Positions 16,815-26,569 of a stretch of 64,000 nt of DNA are shown in pieces. Position 1 is the stretch's first letter, and every line of letters begins with the position of its first letter. Made by a program: the position numbers and the translations under genes. The DNA comes from Albibacterium profundi (GTDB lineage: Bacteria > Bacteroidota > Bacteroidia > Sphingobacteriales > Sphingobacteriaceae), in assembly GCF_042159835.1 (NCBI RefSeq), contig NZ_JBBVGT010000001.1, positions 255,003 to 319,002 of the forward strand, written 5' to 3'. The notes beneath the pieces were generated by a model. It saw only the letters and a list, made by a program, of their open reading frames with translations, ran no database searches and had not been told where the DNA came from.

Positions 16815-19235
16815 CTATTCCGTCCGTAAAGACTTAACCGGATTCACCATCGCCGCACGTAACGACTGGGTCACAACAATCAACATTGCTACAAAAAGAA
16901 CAATAATCCCTCCCACGATCATAAGCCAAACCGATACATCAATCCGATAAGCAAAATTATCAAGCCATTGGTTCATGATCCACCAAGCTAAAGGAGCTGC
17001 AAGGATAAAAGCAATACCGATTAGCCGTACAAAATCGCCTGACAACAAATATACGATCGTCGAAACCTTCGCTCCTAATACTTTCCGCACACCGATTTCC
17101 TTTACCCGTTGATTCATCATCAATAAGGCTAGCGCAAATAAACCCAAGCAAGAGATAAAGATGGCAAAAACAGCTCCATTTACAATGATTTTTGAAAGGC
17201 GTTGCTCCTTCTCGTACATACGTTGGGTATTTTCGTCCAAAAACGACGGATTGCTTTCATATTTCGGGTTGACCGACTTCCACACATTTTCAATGCTGGC
17301 CATTGAATGCGACAAAGCGTCCGAATTCAGTCGCACGAAAATATAAGAAACAGGCCAATTCGAAGGTTGCAGACACATGGTCAGCGGCTCAACTTCCGAA
17401 TGGAGCGTTTTAAAATTAAAATCGTTTACGACACCGATAATCGTCAGATCTTCACCGCTGATGTCTAGGGTTTTCCCAATAGGATTCTCTTCGCCTAATA
17501 AAGCTGCCATTTGCTCGTTGATCAAGACCGATGTAGTGTCAGTTGAAAAACTTCTTGAAAAATCCCGGCCTTCCAGCAAATCGATCTCCATCGTCTTCAA
17601 GTAATCATAATCCACTCGTAACCAGTTTGTTGTAATGTGTCGCGATTGGTAATCAAAGCCCATCTTAGAAGTCATCGACGCACCATCTAATCCCATTCCC
17701 ATATTGACATCAGTGCCCGTCACGCTCGTCACTTCGGGCAAAGCCGCTAGTTCTGTTCGCATTCGCTGCAAGGCCACTTCCGGATCTATATGATTCCCAA
17801 TCGGAATACTGACTACTCCTGATTTATTATATCCCAGTGGTTTTGTATTCATGAAATTAATCTGCTGAACAACAACCAAGGTTGATATCACCAGAATAAT
17901 CGCAATGGCAAATTGTCCAACCGATAGTGCTTTACGTAAATTCTTTCCCGAATCAAGTCGGATACCCGTCCCCCGCAACACATTCATCAGATTAAATCGC
18001 GTCATAACAAATCCCGGATAGGCGCCCGCTGCCAGGGTCACAACAAAGAAGAAGATTAGGAGCAGCAGGCTATTCTGTAAGGTAATTAGCTCGCCAAACT
18101 GCAGATTATAAGCCATCAATGCGTTAAATTGAGGTAATATAGCCCAAGCCAGTGCCGCGCCAACCAGAAAAGAAAACAGACAGATCAAGAAAGCCTCCAT
18201 CCAAAACTGAACAACCAATTGAAAAGGTCGCGCTCCCAAAGTTTTCCGCATACCAATTTCCTTGGTTCGTGTGAAAGAGCTGGCAAGCGATAAGTTGATA
18301 AAGTTGGTGCAAGCGATAAACAGAATCAAGGCGCTTATGATCAATAACATCCATGGGAAAAAACTGGCAACATGGCTGCCACCCGGACTCATGGAATTAA
18401 AATGCATTTCAGAAAGAGGTAAGAGCTTTAACGATTTGTAGGCTCCATCGCCATTCACTTGTGCACCGTCACGTTTCAGATTGTCAATTTCACTTTTAAA
18501 ATACTTCCCTATGAAAGCTTTACTATCCTCCTGAAATTGCGCTGCAGAGACCTGATCAAGCAACTCCACATACACCGTATGGTTGCGCCAATCCCATTTA
18601 TCCATACCCGCTAGGTAACCTGGATAGTTCTCAAATCGCACAAAAGCATCAAATTGAAATGTTGAATTAGAAGGAAAATCAGCTAGCAGCCCGGAGACGG
18701 TATATGGTTCCCAAGTTCCCTGCATGTTTAACTCAACTTGCTTTCCGACGATATCCAGCGTACCGAAAAGTTTCTCCGCTGCATATTCCGTCAGGGCAAT
18801 ATTCTTCAGATCACTTAGAACTGAGGACTTTTCACCTTCAATTAGCGGAAAAGAAAACATATCCAAAAAAGAAGGGTCAACAAACCGCGTCGTCATGCCA
18901 ATTTCCTTATCACCATGCCGTACCAGAACACCACCTGCATCGCCGTAGCGGGCAATATTCGCTAAGCCTTTTAACTCGTCTTCCGCTGTCGGAGCAAAAG
19001 GCACTGGCATTGTTGCGCTCTCATCCTTACCGGTGACCGGGTTCGTTTCAAAGTAGACCTGATAAAGCTTATCTTTTTTTACATGAAATCCATCGAAAGA
19101 CAGATCAAACACAGCGGCTAAAAACAACACGACCGCCATGGCGAAGGCTATCGTTAACCCGATGACATGCACTGCGGTGAACAACCTGTGCTTCAACAAG
19201 TTCCTAAATGCAATGGTAAAATAATTCTTAATCAT
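16815..19235 (-). CDS. FtsX/MacB-type ABC permease
   Basis: 806 residues, the Bacteroidota double-length form: N-terminal helix (IAFRNLLKHRLFTAVHVIGL), a MacB-like periplasmic domain (about 50-270), a three-helix FtsX block (about 285-420), a second helix and periplasmic domain (about 430-670) and a final FtsX block ending NPVKSLRTE. The conserved EIGMRKTLGA and EIGVRKVLGA coupling motifs appear before each block. It follows the tolC stop by 3 bases and precedes the ATPase. Together they would make a MacB-like efflux pump, although no HlyD adaptor is encoded in this operon; that partner is present at 59.3-60.6 kb. Confidence 0.92.
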   Translation of the reverse strand: MIKNYFTIAFRNLLKHRLFTAVHVIGLTIAFAMAVVLFLAAVFDLSFDGFHVKKDKLYQVYFETNPVTGKDESATMPVPFAPTAEDELKGLANIARYGDAGGVLVRHGDKEIGMTTRFVDPSFLDMFSFPLIEGEKSSVLSDLKNIALTEYAAEKLFGTLDIVGKQVELNMQGTWEPYTVSGLLADFPSNSTFQFDAFVRFENYPGYLAGMDKWDWRNHTVYVELLDQVSAAQFQEDSKAFIGKYFKSEIDNLKRDGAQVNGDGAYKSLKLLPLSEMHFNSMSPGGSHVASFFPWMLLIISALILFIACTNFINLSLASSFTRTKEIGMRKTLGARPFQLVVQFWMEAFLICLFSFLVGAALAWAILPQFNALMAYNLQFGELITLQNSLLLLIFFFVVTLAAGAYPGFVMTRFNLMNVLRGTGIRLDSGKNLRKALSVGQFAIAIILVISTLVVVQQINFMNTKPLGYNKSGVVSIPIGNHIDPEVALQRMRTELAALPEVTSVTGTDVNMGMGLDGASMTSKMGFDYQSRHITTNWLRVDYDYLKTMEIDLLEGRDFSRSFSTDTTSVLINEQMAALLGEENPIGKTLDISGEDLTIIGVVNDFNFKTLHSEVEPLTMCLQPSNWPVSYIFVRLNSDALSHSMASIENVWKSVNPKYESNPSFLDENTQRMYEKEQRLSKIIVNGAVFAIFISCLGLFALALLMMNQRVKEIGVRKVLGAKVSTIVYLLSGDFVRLIGIAFILAAPLAWWIMNQWLDNFAYRIDVSVWLMIVGGIIVLFVAMLIVVTQSLRAAMVNPVKSLRTE

Positions 19236-19238
19236 CTT

Positions 19239-20585
19239 CTAAAATCTTATTTCATTACCTAAGTAATAATCAATCACCTTCGTCCGATACAATAGATTGT
19301 ATTTACTATTAATAAAATCAAATTCAGCTTTATTCATATTGGTCTGAGCCGTATTTAACTCGATCGACGTAGCCAGACCTACATCATAACGTTCCTGAAA
19401 TACCTTATACGTTTCCCGTGAAGAAGTAAAAACCTCTTCTGAAGACTCGTACCGTTGCTTCGCTGCATTCAGGTCCAATACCGCCTGGTTCACAATCTTA
19501 TTTAGGTTATTTTTACTTTGCTTCTCTGCAACCTTTGTATTTTCATATATAATTTTAGCCTTCCGGACTCCAATCCGCGAGCTTAGATTATTAAAAATAG
19601 GAATACTCAGCGAAAGACCAATATAGCGACTGTAGTTATCACGCAATTGCTGTCTAAAGGGGAAAATCGCACCATTCTGATCAAGGTATGAACTTGTATA
19701 GCCGGTGCTTAGACCAGATGATAAGGACAAGGTCGGAAAATACCGGCCTCTTGCGATGTCCACATCTTTCTCCGCTGCCAAGGTATTATACTCGGCCATT
19801 CGTATCTCCGGAAAGAAATTTAACGCTTTGTCATATACGCCAACAGCGGAATAATTAGCTACCAAAGCTTCTACATCTTCAACATTCGGACTTTCCAACA
19901 CAATTTCTTTTTCCGAATCAATCTCCATCAATTGTTTCAAATTCAGTATCGATAACTCATAATCGTTACGTGAAGTCGTTATATTCAGTTGGTCGCTTGC
20001 TACCTGGCTTCGCGCTTGCGATACGTCGGCTAAGGTTCTGTTTCCCACCTCCATATTAATTTCTTCAACCCGCAATTGCTCTTCAGACAAGGCAAGTTGC
20101 TGACGACTAGCCGACCAAAGCTCCTTATGGGTCAGCGCCTCAATGTAGGTTGTAAACACCTGTAGAACCAGGTCATATTCCATTTGATCCACATAGCTCT
20201 GATCCGACTGCAACAGCAATTTATTGGCGCGAATTTGATTGATACGTTGAAAGCCCTGAAACAGGGTAACGGATAAGCTCAAGCTCCCGTCAACCGATTT
20301 ATTCGTCGTATTCCCCACCTTTCCGGTCTTTTCATCAAAATAATTACCACCGCTTAGACGGCCTCCTGCTGAAGCACCAAGGCTCGGTAATAAGTTCATT
20401 TTTGATTGGAGCACATCCTGATCGGTTAAAGCCGCTCGGAACCGTGCTTCCTTAATCTGCAGGTTATTTTCCAGTGTGCTGTCGATTGCCGATTGCAAGG
20501 TAATCAACTCTTGTCCGCTCACCGGCATGATAAAAACCGTGAGAATAAATAGAATCGCTAAAAGTCGGATATTCATTTTGTACAT
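19239..20585 (-). CDS. TolC-family outer membrane efflux protein
   Basis: 448 residues (or 445 from a second ATG at 20576). Signal peptide MNIRLLAILFILTVFIMPVS, then the duplicated long alpha-hairpin pattern of TolC: LQSAIDSTLENNLQIKEARF opening each half, KDVDIARGRYFPTLSLSSGL, and coiled helices rich in Ala, Gln and Asn. It would form the outer-membrane exit duct of the export machine. It is the first gene of its operon, preceded by a tandem-palindrome control region, so it likely answers to the neighbouring two-component system. Confidence 0.93.
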   Translation of the reverse strand: MYKMNIRLLAILFILTVFIMPVSGQELITLQSAIDSTLENNLQIKEARFRAALTDQDVLQSKMNLLPSLGASAGGRLSGGNYFDEKTGKVGNTTNKSVDGSLSLSVTLFQGFQRINQIRANKLLLQSDQSYVDQMEYDLVLQVFTTYIEALTHKELWSASRQQLALSEEQLRVEEINMEVGNRTLADVSQARSQVASDQLNITTSRNDYELSILNLKQLMEIDSEKEIVLESPNVEDVEALVANYSAVGVYDKALNFFPEIRMAEYNTLAAEKDVDIARGRYFPTLSLSSGLSTGYTSSYLDQNGAIFPFRQQLRDNYSRYIGLSLSIPIFNNLSSRIGVRKAKIIYENTKVAEKQSKNNLNKIVNQAVLDLNAAKQRYESSEEVFTSSRETYKVFQERYDVGLATSIELNTAQTNMNKAEFDFINSKYNLLYRTKVIDYYLGNEIRF

Positions 20586-20610
20586 TTCAGACTATCCTAT
20601 TACAGGCTAT

Positions 20611-20706
20611 ATGCCACAACATTAATATGCTGATAAACAGAGCACTGCGCATAAAGCATTGAAACAAACTGTTCATTTCCGAACAAAAGCTGTTCATTAA
20701 CGAACA
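20611..20706 (-). promoter_or_regulatory. tandem-palindrome control region of the tolC operon
   Basis: TGTTCATTTCCGAACA at 20670-20685 and TGTTCATTAACGAACA at 20691-20706, both near-perfect 16-bp palindromes, start 21 bases apart. Exactly 53 bases downstream on the minus strand lies TGGCAT (20616 to 20611), similar to a sigma54 -24 box; the -12 position reads CTGTA, a weak match to TTGCA. The tolC start is 26 bases beyond. The layout fits upstream activator sites for the response regulator at 13.4 kb. Confidence 0.75.
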
Positions 20707-20722
20707 ATCAAGACCAATTCAT

Positions 20723-20730
20723 TAGATTTG
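20723..20730 (+). promoter_or_regulatory. -7 promoter box of the flavin oxidoreductase gene
   Basis: TAGATTTG at 20723-20730 is a perfect TAnnTTTG Bacteroidota -7 element, 25 bases before the start codon. No clear TTG -33 partner is present at the normal distance, so it may be weak or dependent on an activator. Confidence 0.45.
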
Positions 20731-20755
20731 TATACACATTATATGAAACAGCCAT

Positions 20756-21787
20756 ATGGAATTAGGATTATGCACATTTGCTGACATGTTACCCGATAAA
20801 CCGGGCAGCGGGGCGAATGCCCATCAACGTATCAGTGACTTATTAGAGGAGATCAAATTAGCCGATGAGCTTGGTTTAGACGTCTTTGGCGTCGGTGAAC
20901 ACCATCGTCCTGATTATTCAGTATCCGCCCCTGCTATTATTCTGGCAGCAGCAGCTTCCGTCACCAAGAACATCAAGCTAAGTAGTGCTGTAACTGTGTT
21001 AAGCTCTGATGATCCTGTCCGAGTATTTCAAGACTTTTCCACCGTGGATCACCTTTCCGGCGGACGTGCGGAAATCATGGTCGGGCGCGGTTCCTTTATC
21101 GAATCATTTCCTCTTTTTGGATATGATCTAAACGACTATAATGAGCTGTTTACAGAAAAACTTGCGCTGCTTTTACAGATCAACCAAGACAACGAACAAG
21201 TGAGTTGGAAGGGGAATCTAACTCCGTCGATCGATAACCGCGGTGTCTACCCACATCCTTATCAAGACAAACTGCCGATATGGATTGCAGCCGGCGGCAC
21301 ACCCGCATCAGCCGTCAGGGCTGCAACATTGGGTTTACCATTAACATTGGCCATTATTGGTGGTATGCCGGAGCAATTTGTACCCTTTGCAAAACTATAC
21401 CGCGACACTGCCCGAAAGAAAGGTGATGACCCCGCAAAGTTACAATTTGCCGTTAATTCACATGCTTACGTAACCGAAAACTCCCAAGCTGCCAATACCG
21501 AATTTTACCCATATTACGCCGCTATGATGAACGCAGTGGGAAAAGATCGTGGTTGGTCTGCTTTCACGGAAGAGCAATTTAACTTCGCACGTTCACCCAA
21601 AGGAGCGTTAGTTGTTGGAAGTCCCGAAGAAGTCATTGACAAGATTCTTTACGAGCACGAGCTATTTGGCAATACCCGCTTTATCGCTCAGAGTAGCTTA
21701 GGTACCTTGCCTCATAAACAGGTCATGAAGTCGATTGAGCTATTCGGCACGAAAGTCGCCCCCGCCGTTCGCAAAGCTCTTCTATAA
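20756..21787 (+). CDS. LLM-class flavin-dependent oxidoreductase
   Basis: 343-residue luciferase-like monooxygenase of the TIM-barrel fold, binding FMN or F420; in this phylum FMN is expected. Characteristic segments are MELGLCTFADM at the first strand, LGLDVFGVGEHHRPDYSVSA, IKLSSAVTVLSSDDPVRVFQ, LSGGRAEIMVGRGSF and PIWIAAGGTPASA. The substrate is unknown; family members oxidise alkanes, aldehydes or xenobiotics. It is divergent from the tolC operon and its last six bases overlap the convergent GLPGLI gene. Confidence 0.93.
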   Translation: MELGLCTFADMLPDKPGSGANAHQRISDLLEEIKLADELGLDVFGVGEHHRPDYSVSAPAIILAAAASVTKNIKLSSAVTVLSSDDPVRVFQDFSTVDHLSGGRAEIMVGRGSFIESFPLFGYDLNDYNELFTEKLALLLQINQDNEQVSWKGNLTPSIDNRGVYPHPYQDKLPIWIAAGGTPASAVRAATLGLPLTLAIIGGMPEQFVPFAKLYRDTARKKGDDPAKLQFAVNSHAYVTENSQAANTEFYPYYAAMMNAVGKDRGWSAFTEEQFNFARSPKGALVVGSPEEVIDKILYEHELFGNTRFIAQSSLGTLPHKQVMKSIELFGTKVAPAVRKALL

Positions 21788-22576
21788 AAGAAAAGCTTTC
21801 GTCGCATCCTCTGAAGATGTTCCCCACATGTCTAGGTTTTCCTCTAAATAGGCCTCTAGGCCTTCCCGGTTCACCTGTTCTGCTCGGCGGGGCTCTTCTG
21901 GTGCTTTAATCGGGCCTGGCTGATCTATTTCTACTTTTGTAGCAAACCAAGTGACATTATCATGTGGTAGAGCCACCCCTAAGATCATTCCTGGCAGACC
22001 GGAAAAAGATTCAGGACCGCCCGAAGGCAAAATCTCGTCGGTATAGAAGGCTACAACGTAAATCGAATCCATAATCAGGCCGTTAGCACGTTTGCACTCA
22101 TAGCCTGCAATTTCGCGAACCTCGTTAGTATACTTCCACAGGATCTCCGGTTGCTTATCTTTCATCACAAAGTCTTCCTCATAAATCTTCTTCACCACCG
22201 TCATGTCGCCCGTATCAAAATTAGTTAAAACCGTATTCTTTACCATCACCCACGGTTCGCTTGCATACCATCCCCGAGTAGACTCAGCCTCTTCGGTAAC
22301 CTGATACAGGCTCTGGTTTTTATTAAATGAAAGGGAAGTCTTAACCGTTTGAAACTGTGGCTGATTCTTACGATAATCTTCATAAATCTTTTTCATAAAG
22401 ACATTATCTTCGGTTACCCTAGCCTTCATCTTGGCAAACATATTCACTTTCTTCTCGTACTCAATCTTTCCGCTTTCTACAAAATAAGCGTATTGTCCGT
22501 AACTCAATTGCGTTCCGATTAACACCAAGCTCACTATGAGCAAGCCATTTAAAGTTTTTCTCATCAATGTATTCAT
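21782..22576 (-). CDS. GLPGLI family protein
   Basis: 264 residues from the ATG at 22576, which gives a proper signal peptide (RKTLNGLLIVSLVLIGTQLS, cleavage near SYGQ); the longer frame would start inside the barrel gene upstream. The family hallmark is visible as SGLPGMILGVALPH, with the upstream YECKRA-like segment AGYECKRANGLI and a Trp-rich middle. GLPGLI proteins are periplasmic Bacteroidota proteins of unknown role, repeatedly encoded next to outer-membrane barrels of the kind directly upstream here, with which it probably forms a unit. Confidence 0.9.
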   Translation of the reverse strand: MNTLMRKTLNGLLIVSLVLIGTQLSYGQYAYFVESGKIEYEKKVNMFAKMKARVTEDNVFMKKIYEDYRKNQPQFQTVKTSLSFNKNQSLYQVTEEAESTRGWYASEPWVMVKNTVLTNFDTGDMTVVKKIYEEDFVMKDKQPEILWKYTNEVREIAGYECKRANGLIMDSIYVVAFYTDEILPSGGPESFSGLPGMILGVALPHDNVTWFATKVEIDQPGPIKAPEEPRRAEQVNREGLEAYLEENLDMWGTSSEDATKAFLL

Positions 22577-22586
22577 CGTGTTTATT

Positions 22587-25361
22587 TTATTTTGTATTAT
22601 TACCCATTTTATTAAAATCCCATATAATTGAGAACATGAAATACCGACTAATCGTGGTGTAGTCTGTTTGCGTAAAGCCGGTAGCATGAGCATTCCGACT
22701 GAAACCTGTGTTCTGATCCAATATGTCATTTGCCTGGATTTTCAAAATCAGTTCATCCGTTTTCAAGAATTTCTTTTGTATACTCGCATTCCAGATCAAG
22801 CGTTCAAAGTCTTCGGCGAACACTTGGGTTGCCTCCGAATAGGAATATCGGGCATCTGATGCAAGCTCAAATTTCCCCGGAAGAAACAACCTGAAATCAG
22901 CGCTGGAATTAAAACCCCAACCTTTACTTGACGAACCCTGAAGAGAAGCTACGTTCGAGCTATACGAAGGGCCGGCATATACTCTAAATGAATATTTATC
23001 CTTTTCATTCTTGCTGATGTTTAATGCAACTGATACGTTATTACTACTCGTTTTATTCAACTCCGAGTTGATAATATTATAATATGAATTTGTATTGTAG
23101 CTTAAATTTCCGCCCCAATCAAGTCCTAAACTCTTCAGCTTACTACCAAAATACATATAGGTCGAAAAGTTCATCGGTCGTTCGCCTTTTAAATTCTCAT
23201 AGCTATAGATACTCTTGCCTACTTCATCAGTTGTCGTATTGTTAATAATCGCATTGCTGGTCATCGAACCATTAAAGAACCAACTGAAGTACTGACCACT
23301 CAATACTTTATAGGAATTATATCCACCGTTAATACTGTGTCTGAACGAAGGATCCAGATCAGGGTTACCCACTGAAATATTGAGTGGGTCGGTATTACTT
23401 CGTACCGGCTGAATCTGATGGACAGAAGGTTGAGAGGTACTTCCATAATAACTCAAGCGGAACGACTTCTGGTTAGAAAACGCGTAAGTCCAGTTGGCTC
23501 TCGGATTCAGGTTAATAAAGTCACGATTTAAAATATCATCGCTGAACTGATCGATCTGCTTAAAGTTTACGTTCGCTGCTGACATGGTAATATTCAGCGT
23601 ATTCTTATCTTTTTTATAATTCAAGGTGGCGCCCACCTCGTTTAACATCTGGTCTAGTTTAAAATCATTACTGAAGGTACTATCCAAGTCGTTATAGCCT
23701 CCCCCGTTCTGATTAAAGGATAAAAGGCTTGATTTACTGTTGTTCAGATTGAAACGATAATTAATGGCCAGTTTTAGGGCATCAGACAAGGGTTCCGTAT
23801 ATGCTATGTTAGAATTAAAGACATTGCTTTCAGTCCGGTTGTTCTTTTGTTGATCAACGATCTGTGTGCTGTCGATCGACCCATTCTCCCCATAATAATC
23901 GTTGGTTGATTTCAAGAACCCGATGACATTGTCCCGATTAACGCTCTGGTTCAGACCAATGGAGATCGTACGTCCTTCTTTCGCCAGTTTTTTATTCCAC
24001 AAGGCTCCGGCATTGAACGATTTGGTGTCACCTTCGTTTGAAATTTGCCGACTGCTGCTATTGAGCGGATCAAAGGCCTCGTTGAAAGTGGCCGACTGAT
24101 TATCACTTTGAGAACGGCTGTCTTTAAGCGTTCCGTCGATTGTCACGCGCAACATCGATGTACTATCAAAATTGACCTCATAACGCGCATCAGCTTTGTG
24201 CCTAAACATATAATTGTTAAAGAGTTCATTTGAATTTCGGTTCATCACACCCGTCGGCAGCTCATTCTGACTGATCGTATTGCGGTCGCCATCCACTTCT
24301 AAATCACCTATCTTGTAATTCGCGTTAATACTCTCCTTTTTATCATTCCATTTATTATCATAATGCGCACCACCCGATCGCGCCAAAGGAATACCCTGAC
24401 CATTGTAGTCGCCACTAAACGACTCAAGTTCATCCGATCCGGAGCTCGAAATAGAAATCATCCCGTCGGATACGTTCATATTGGTAGACCCATAGCGTTC
24501 ACTATCCTGCCAATTCAAACCAATCTTACCCGTGTTCGCCAAGGTTCCATAAGCAGCAATTTTCTCGCTCCCCTTAAAGGAGTTCACCATGACCTGTCCC
24601 TCATATAAATCTTCGGTACCTATACCTGCATCTACTTTACCAAACATTCCGTTCTTGCTATCCTCTTTCAACTGAATATTCAAGGTCTTTGTTTTTTCTC
24701 CGTCATCAATACCAGTAAAGGTTGCCTGGTCGCTCTTCTTATCGTAAAGCTGAACCTTATCAACCATATCACCACGTATGTTTTTTGTAACCAAAGTAGG
24801 GTCATCGCCGAAAAACTCTTCCCCATCCACCAAAACCTTGCTTACCGTTTCGCCTTGCGCTGTTATATTGCCGTCTTTGTCTACTTGGATTCCGGGAAGT
24901 TGAGCTAATAAATCCTCCACTTTATCATTCGGTTGGATAGTGTATTTACTTGCGTCAAATTCAATCGTATCCCCTTTAATCGTAATCGCATTTCTTCCTG
25001 TAATCACCACCTCATTCAACAATTCGGACATGAGAAGCATGTTTACTTTTCCCAAATCCACCTCCTTGCTAGCCGAGTCCAAGGTAAATCTTTCCACAAA
25101 ATCAGTGTACTTAGGATACGAAGCCGTTAAAATATACGATCCGGTATCTAAATCATTAAAAGCGAAACTCCCATCTTCGGCAGCCCGCGTGTAGTCAACA
25201 AAAATCGAGTCTTGTGCTCTGAGCACAGAAATTACAGCATTTTTCAATGTCAATCCCGAGGTGGTGTCCACAATGGAGCCTTGTACCTTGTAAGGGCTCT
25301 GAGCGTAGGTGGTTGATAAAACTGAAAGTAACAGCACCAGCAATAAAATAGGCTTACGCAT
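22587..25361 (-). CDS. outer-membrane beta-barrel protein, TonB-receptor-like
   Basis: 924 residues. Signal peptide, then a carboxypeptidase-regulatory-like beta-sandwich (about 23-110, YKVQGSIVDTTSGLTLKNAV), a plug domain (about 120-215, IQPNDKVEDLLAQLPGIQVD and TVSKVLVDGEEFFGDDP) and a long 22-strand barrel typical of the Bacteroidota family paired with GLPGLI proteins. The C-terminus DFNKMGNNTK lacks the classic terminal aromatic. It could import a ligand with TonB energy or act as a channel; no substrate is implied. It starts the two-gene unit with the GLPGLI gene 10 bases downstream. Confidence 0.92.
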   Translation of the reverse strand: MRKPILLLVLLLSVLSTTYAQSPYKVQGSIVDTTSGLTLKNAVISVLRAQDSIFVDYTRAAEDGSFAFNDLDTGSYILTASYPKYTDFVERFTLDSASKEVDLGKVNMLLMSELLNEVVITGRNAITIKGDTIEFDASKYTIQPNDKVEDLLAQLPGIQVDKDGNITAQGETVSKVLVDGEEFFGDDPTLVTKNIRGDMVDKVQLYDKKSDQATFTGIDDGEKTKTLNIQLKEDSKNGMFGKVDAGIGTEDLYEGQVMVNSFKGSEKIAAYGTLANTGKIGLNWQDSERYGSTNMNVSDGMISISSSGSDELESFSGDYNGQGIPLARSGGAHYDNKWNDKKESINANYKIGDLEVDGDRNTISQNELPTGVMNRNSNELFNNYMFRHKADARYEVNFDSTSMLRVTIDGTLKDSRSQSDNQSATFNEAFDPLNSSSRQISNEGDTKSFNAGALWNKKLAKEGRTISIGLNQSVNRDNVIGFLKSTNDYYGENGSIDSTQIVDQQKNNRTESNVFNSNIAYTEPLSDALKLAINYRFNLNNSKSSLLSFNQNGGGYNDLDSTFSNDFKLDQMLNEVGATLNYKKDKNTLNITMSAANVNFKQIDQFSDDILNRDFINLNPRANWTYAFSNQKSFRLSYYGSTSQPSVHQIQPVRSNTDPLNISVGNPDLDPSFRHSINGGYNSYKVLSGQYFSWFFNGSMTSNAIINNTTTDEVGKSIYSYENLKGERPMNFSTYMYFGSKLKSLGLDWGGNLSYNTNSYYNIINSELNKTSSNNVSVALNISKNEKDKYSFRVYAGPSYSSNVASLQGSSSKGWGFNSSADFRLFLPGKFELASDARYSYSEATQVFAEDFERLIWNASIQKKFLKTDELILKIQANDILDQNTGFSRNAHATGFTQTDYTTISRYFMFSIIWDFNKMGNNTK

Positions 25362-25606
25362 AAAAGGTTTATTTAGTAATTTGAGTTTATTTTAAGTCTC
25401 TGTAAAAAATCTATTTGCAATAATACGATAAAAACATAAAAATACGAATTAATCGTAATAACTTTCTACTTCCTCTCCTGATCACATCTCTTAGACACAG
25501 AAGGCTGCATTTGTTACAAGGTTAAATTGTTTTGTTTATGTGAAATTAACTCCTTTACTGTATTATTCTTAAATTTTAACTATTTTTAACAAAACCTTAA
25601 TTATAT

Positions 25607-26500
25607 ATGGAAAACATAAATTCACCTTTGTCTCGCAGAAAGGCACTTAAATTTGCAACAGTAACTTCCGCCACAATCCTTAGTAGCAGTTTGCTCGGCA
25701 GAGTATCAGCAGCTGAACATATATTGCCAACTGAATTACGAGGTCGAGTTAACCATTCTGCCTGCCGTTGGTGTTATGACTCTATCCCTTTTGAAGACCT
25801 CTGTATCGCCGCGAAAAAAATAGGGTTAAAATCCATCGAACTGGTTGACCCTGAAGGCTGGCCCATCTTGAAAAAACACGGCCTCACCTGTGCACTTCCT
25901 CAAGGTGCAGGATTGGGTATCGAACGGGGATTTAACAATCCCACACTTCACGACGAGCTCATCGAGAGTTACGAAACCATAATTCCTCAAGTTGCTACGG
26001 CAGGATACAATCAAATTATCTGCTTTTCAGGTAATAGGAATGGTCTTGATGATGATCAAGGATTGGAAAACTGCGCCCTAGGCTTAAAGCGCCTCATGCC
26101 TACCGCTGAAAAATATGGAGTTACCATGGTAATGGAACTACTCAACAGCAAAGTTAATCACCCCGATTATCAATGTGACCATACTGCATGGGGAGCGGCA
26201 CTTTGTGAGAAAGTCGGATCCGAACGATTCAAATTACTCTACGATATCTACCACATGCAGATTATGGAAGGCGATGTCATCGCCACCATAAAAAAATACC
26301 ACCCTTATATATCGCATTATCATACAGGCGGTGTTCCTGGAAGAAATGAAATTGATGAAACGCAAGAACTCTACTACCCTGCTATTATAAAAGCCATTCT
26401 CGACACAGGCTTCAAAGGCTTTGTTGCGCAAGAGTTTGTTCCGTCTCGACCCGACAAGCTAGCTTCACTAAGACAAGGTGTGGGAATCTGTGACGTATAA
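25607..26500 (+). CDS. Tat-exported hydroxypyruvate-isomerase-like TIM-barrel protein
   Basis: 297 residues. The N-terminus SRRKALKFATVTSATILSSS is a twin-arginine signal, so the folded protein should be exported, often as a cofactor-bearing enzyme. The remainder is a xylose-isomerase-like TIM barrel of the Hyi type: SIELVDPEGWPILKKHGL, TMVMELLNSKVNHPDYQCDH, LLYDIYHMQIMEGD and GFVAQEFVPSRP, with the metal-binding Glu, Asp, His and Glu all present. Hyi converts hydroxypyruvate to tartronate semialdehyde, but exported paralogues usually act on other sugars. A strong hairpin terminator follows. Confidence 0.9.
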   Translation: MENINSPLSRRKALKFATVTSATILSSSLLGRVSAAEHILPTELRGRVNHSACRWCYDSIPFEDLCIAAKKIGLKSIELVDPEGWPILKKHGLTCALPQGAGLGIERGFNNPTLHDELIESYETIIPQVATAGYNQIICFSGNRNGLDDDQGLENCALGLKRLMPTAEKYGVTMVMELLNSKVNHPDYQCDHTAWGAALCEKVGSERFKLLYDIYHMQIMEGDVIATIKKYHPYISHYHTGGVPGRNEIDETQELYYPAIIKAILDTGFKGFVAQEFVPSRPDKLASLRQGVGICDV

Positions 26501-26505
26501 AAACT

Positions 26506-26549
26506 AACTAAACATTTAGTTTGATATTCAGAACTAAATGTTTAGTTTT
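26506..26549 (+). terminator. 16-bp perfect inverted repeat terminator
   Basis: AACTAAACATTTAGTT at 26506-26521 and its exact complement AACTAAATGTTTAGTT at 26532-26547, separated by a 10-base loop and followed by TTTA. It is AT-rich, and each arm is itself nearly palindromic. It closes the isomerase transcript 6 bases past its stop codon and lies 20 bases before the next start. Confidence 0.7.
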
Positions 26550-26569
26550 ACTCGCATAATCAAATACTC

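Noticed and set aside
20670..20706. The palindromes controlling the flavin oxidoreductase at 20756
   Set aside because: No TGGYAY lies 53-54 bases downstream in that direction before its start codon; the layout fits only the tolC side.
23900..25194. Plus-strand genes opposite the outer-membrane barrel gene
   Set aside because: Short, overlapping each other and antisense to a continuous conserved reading frame.
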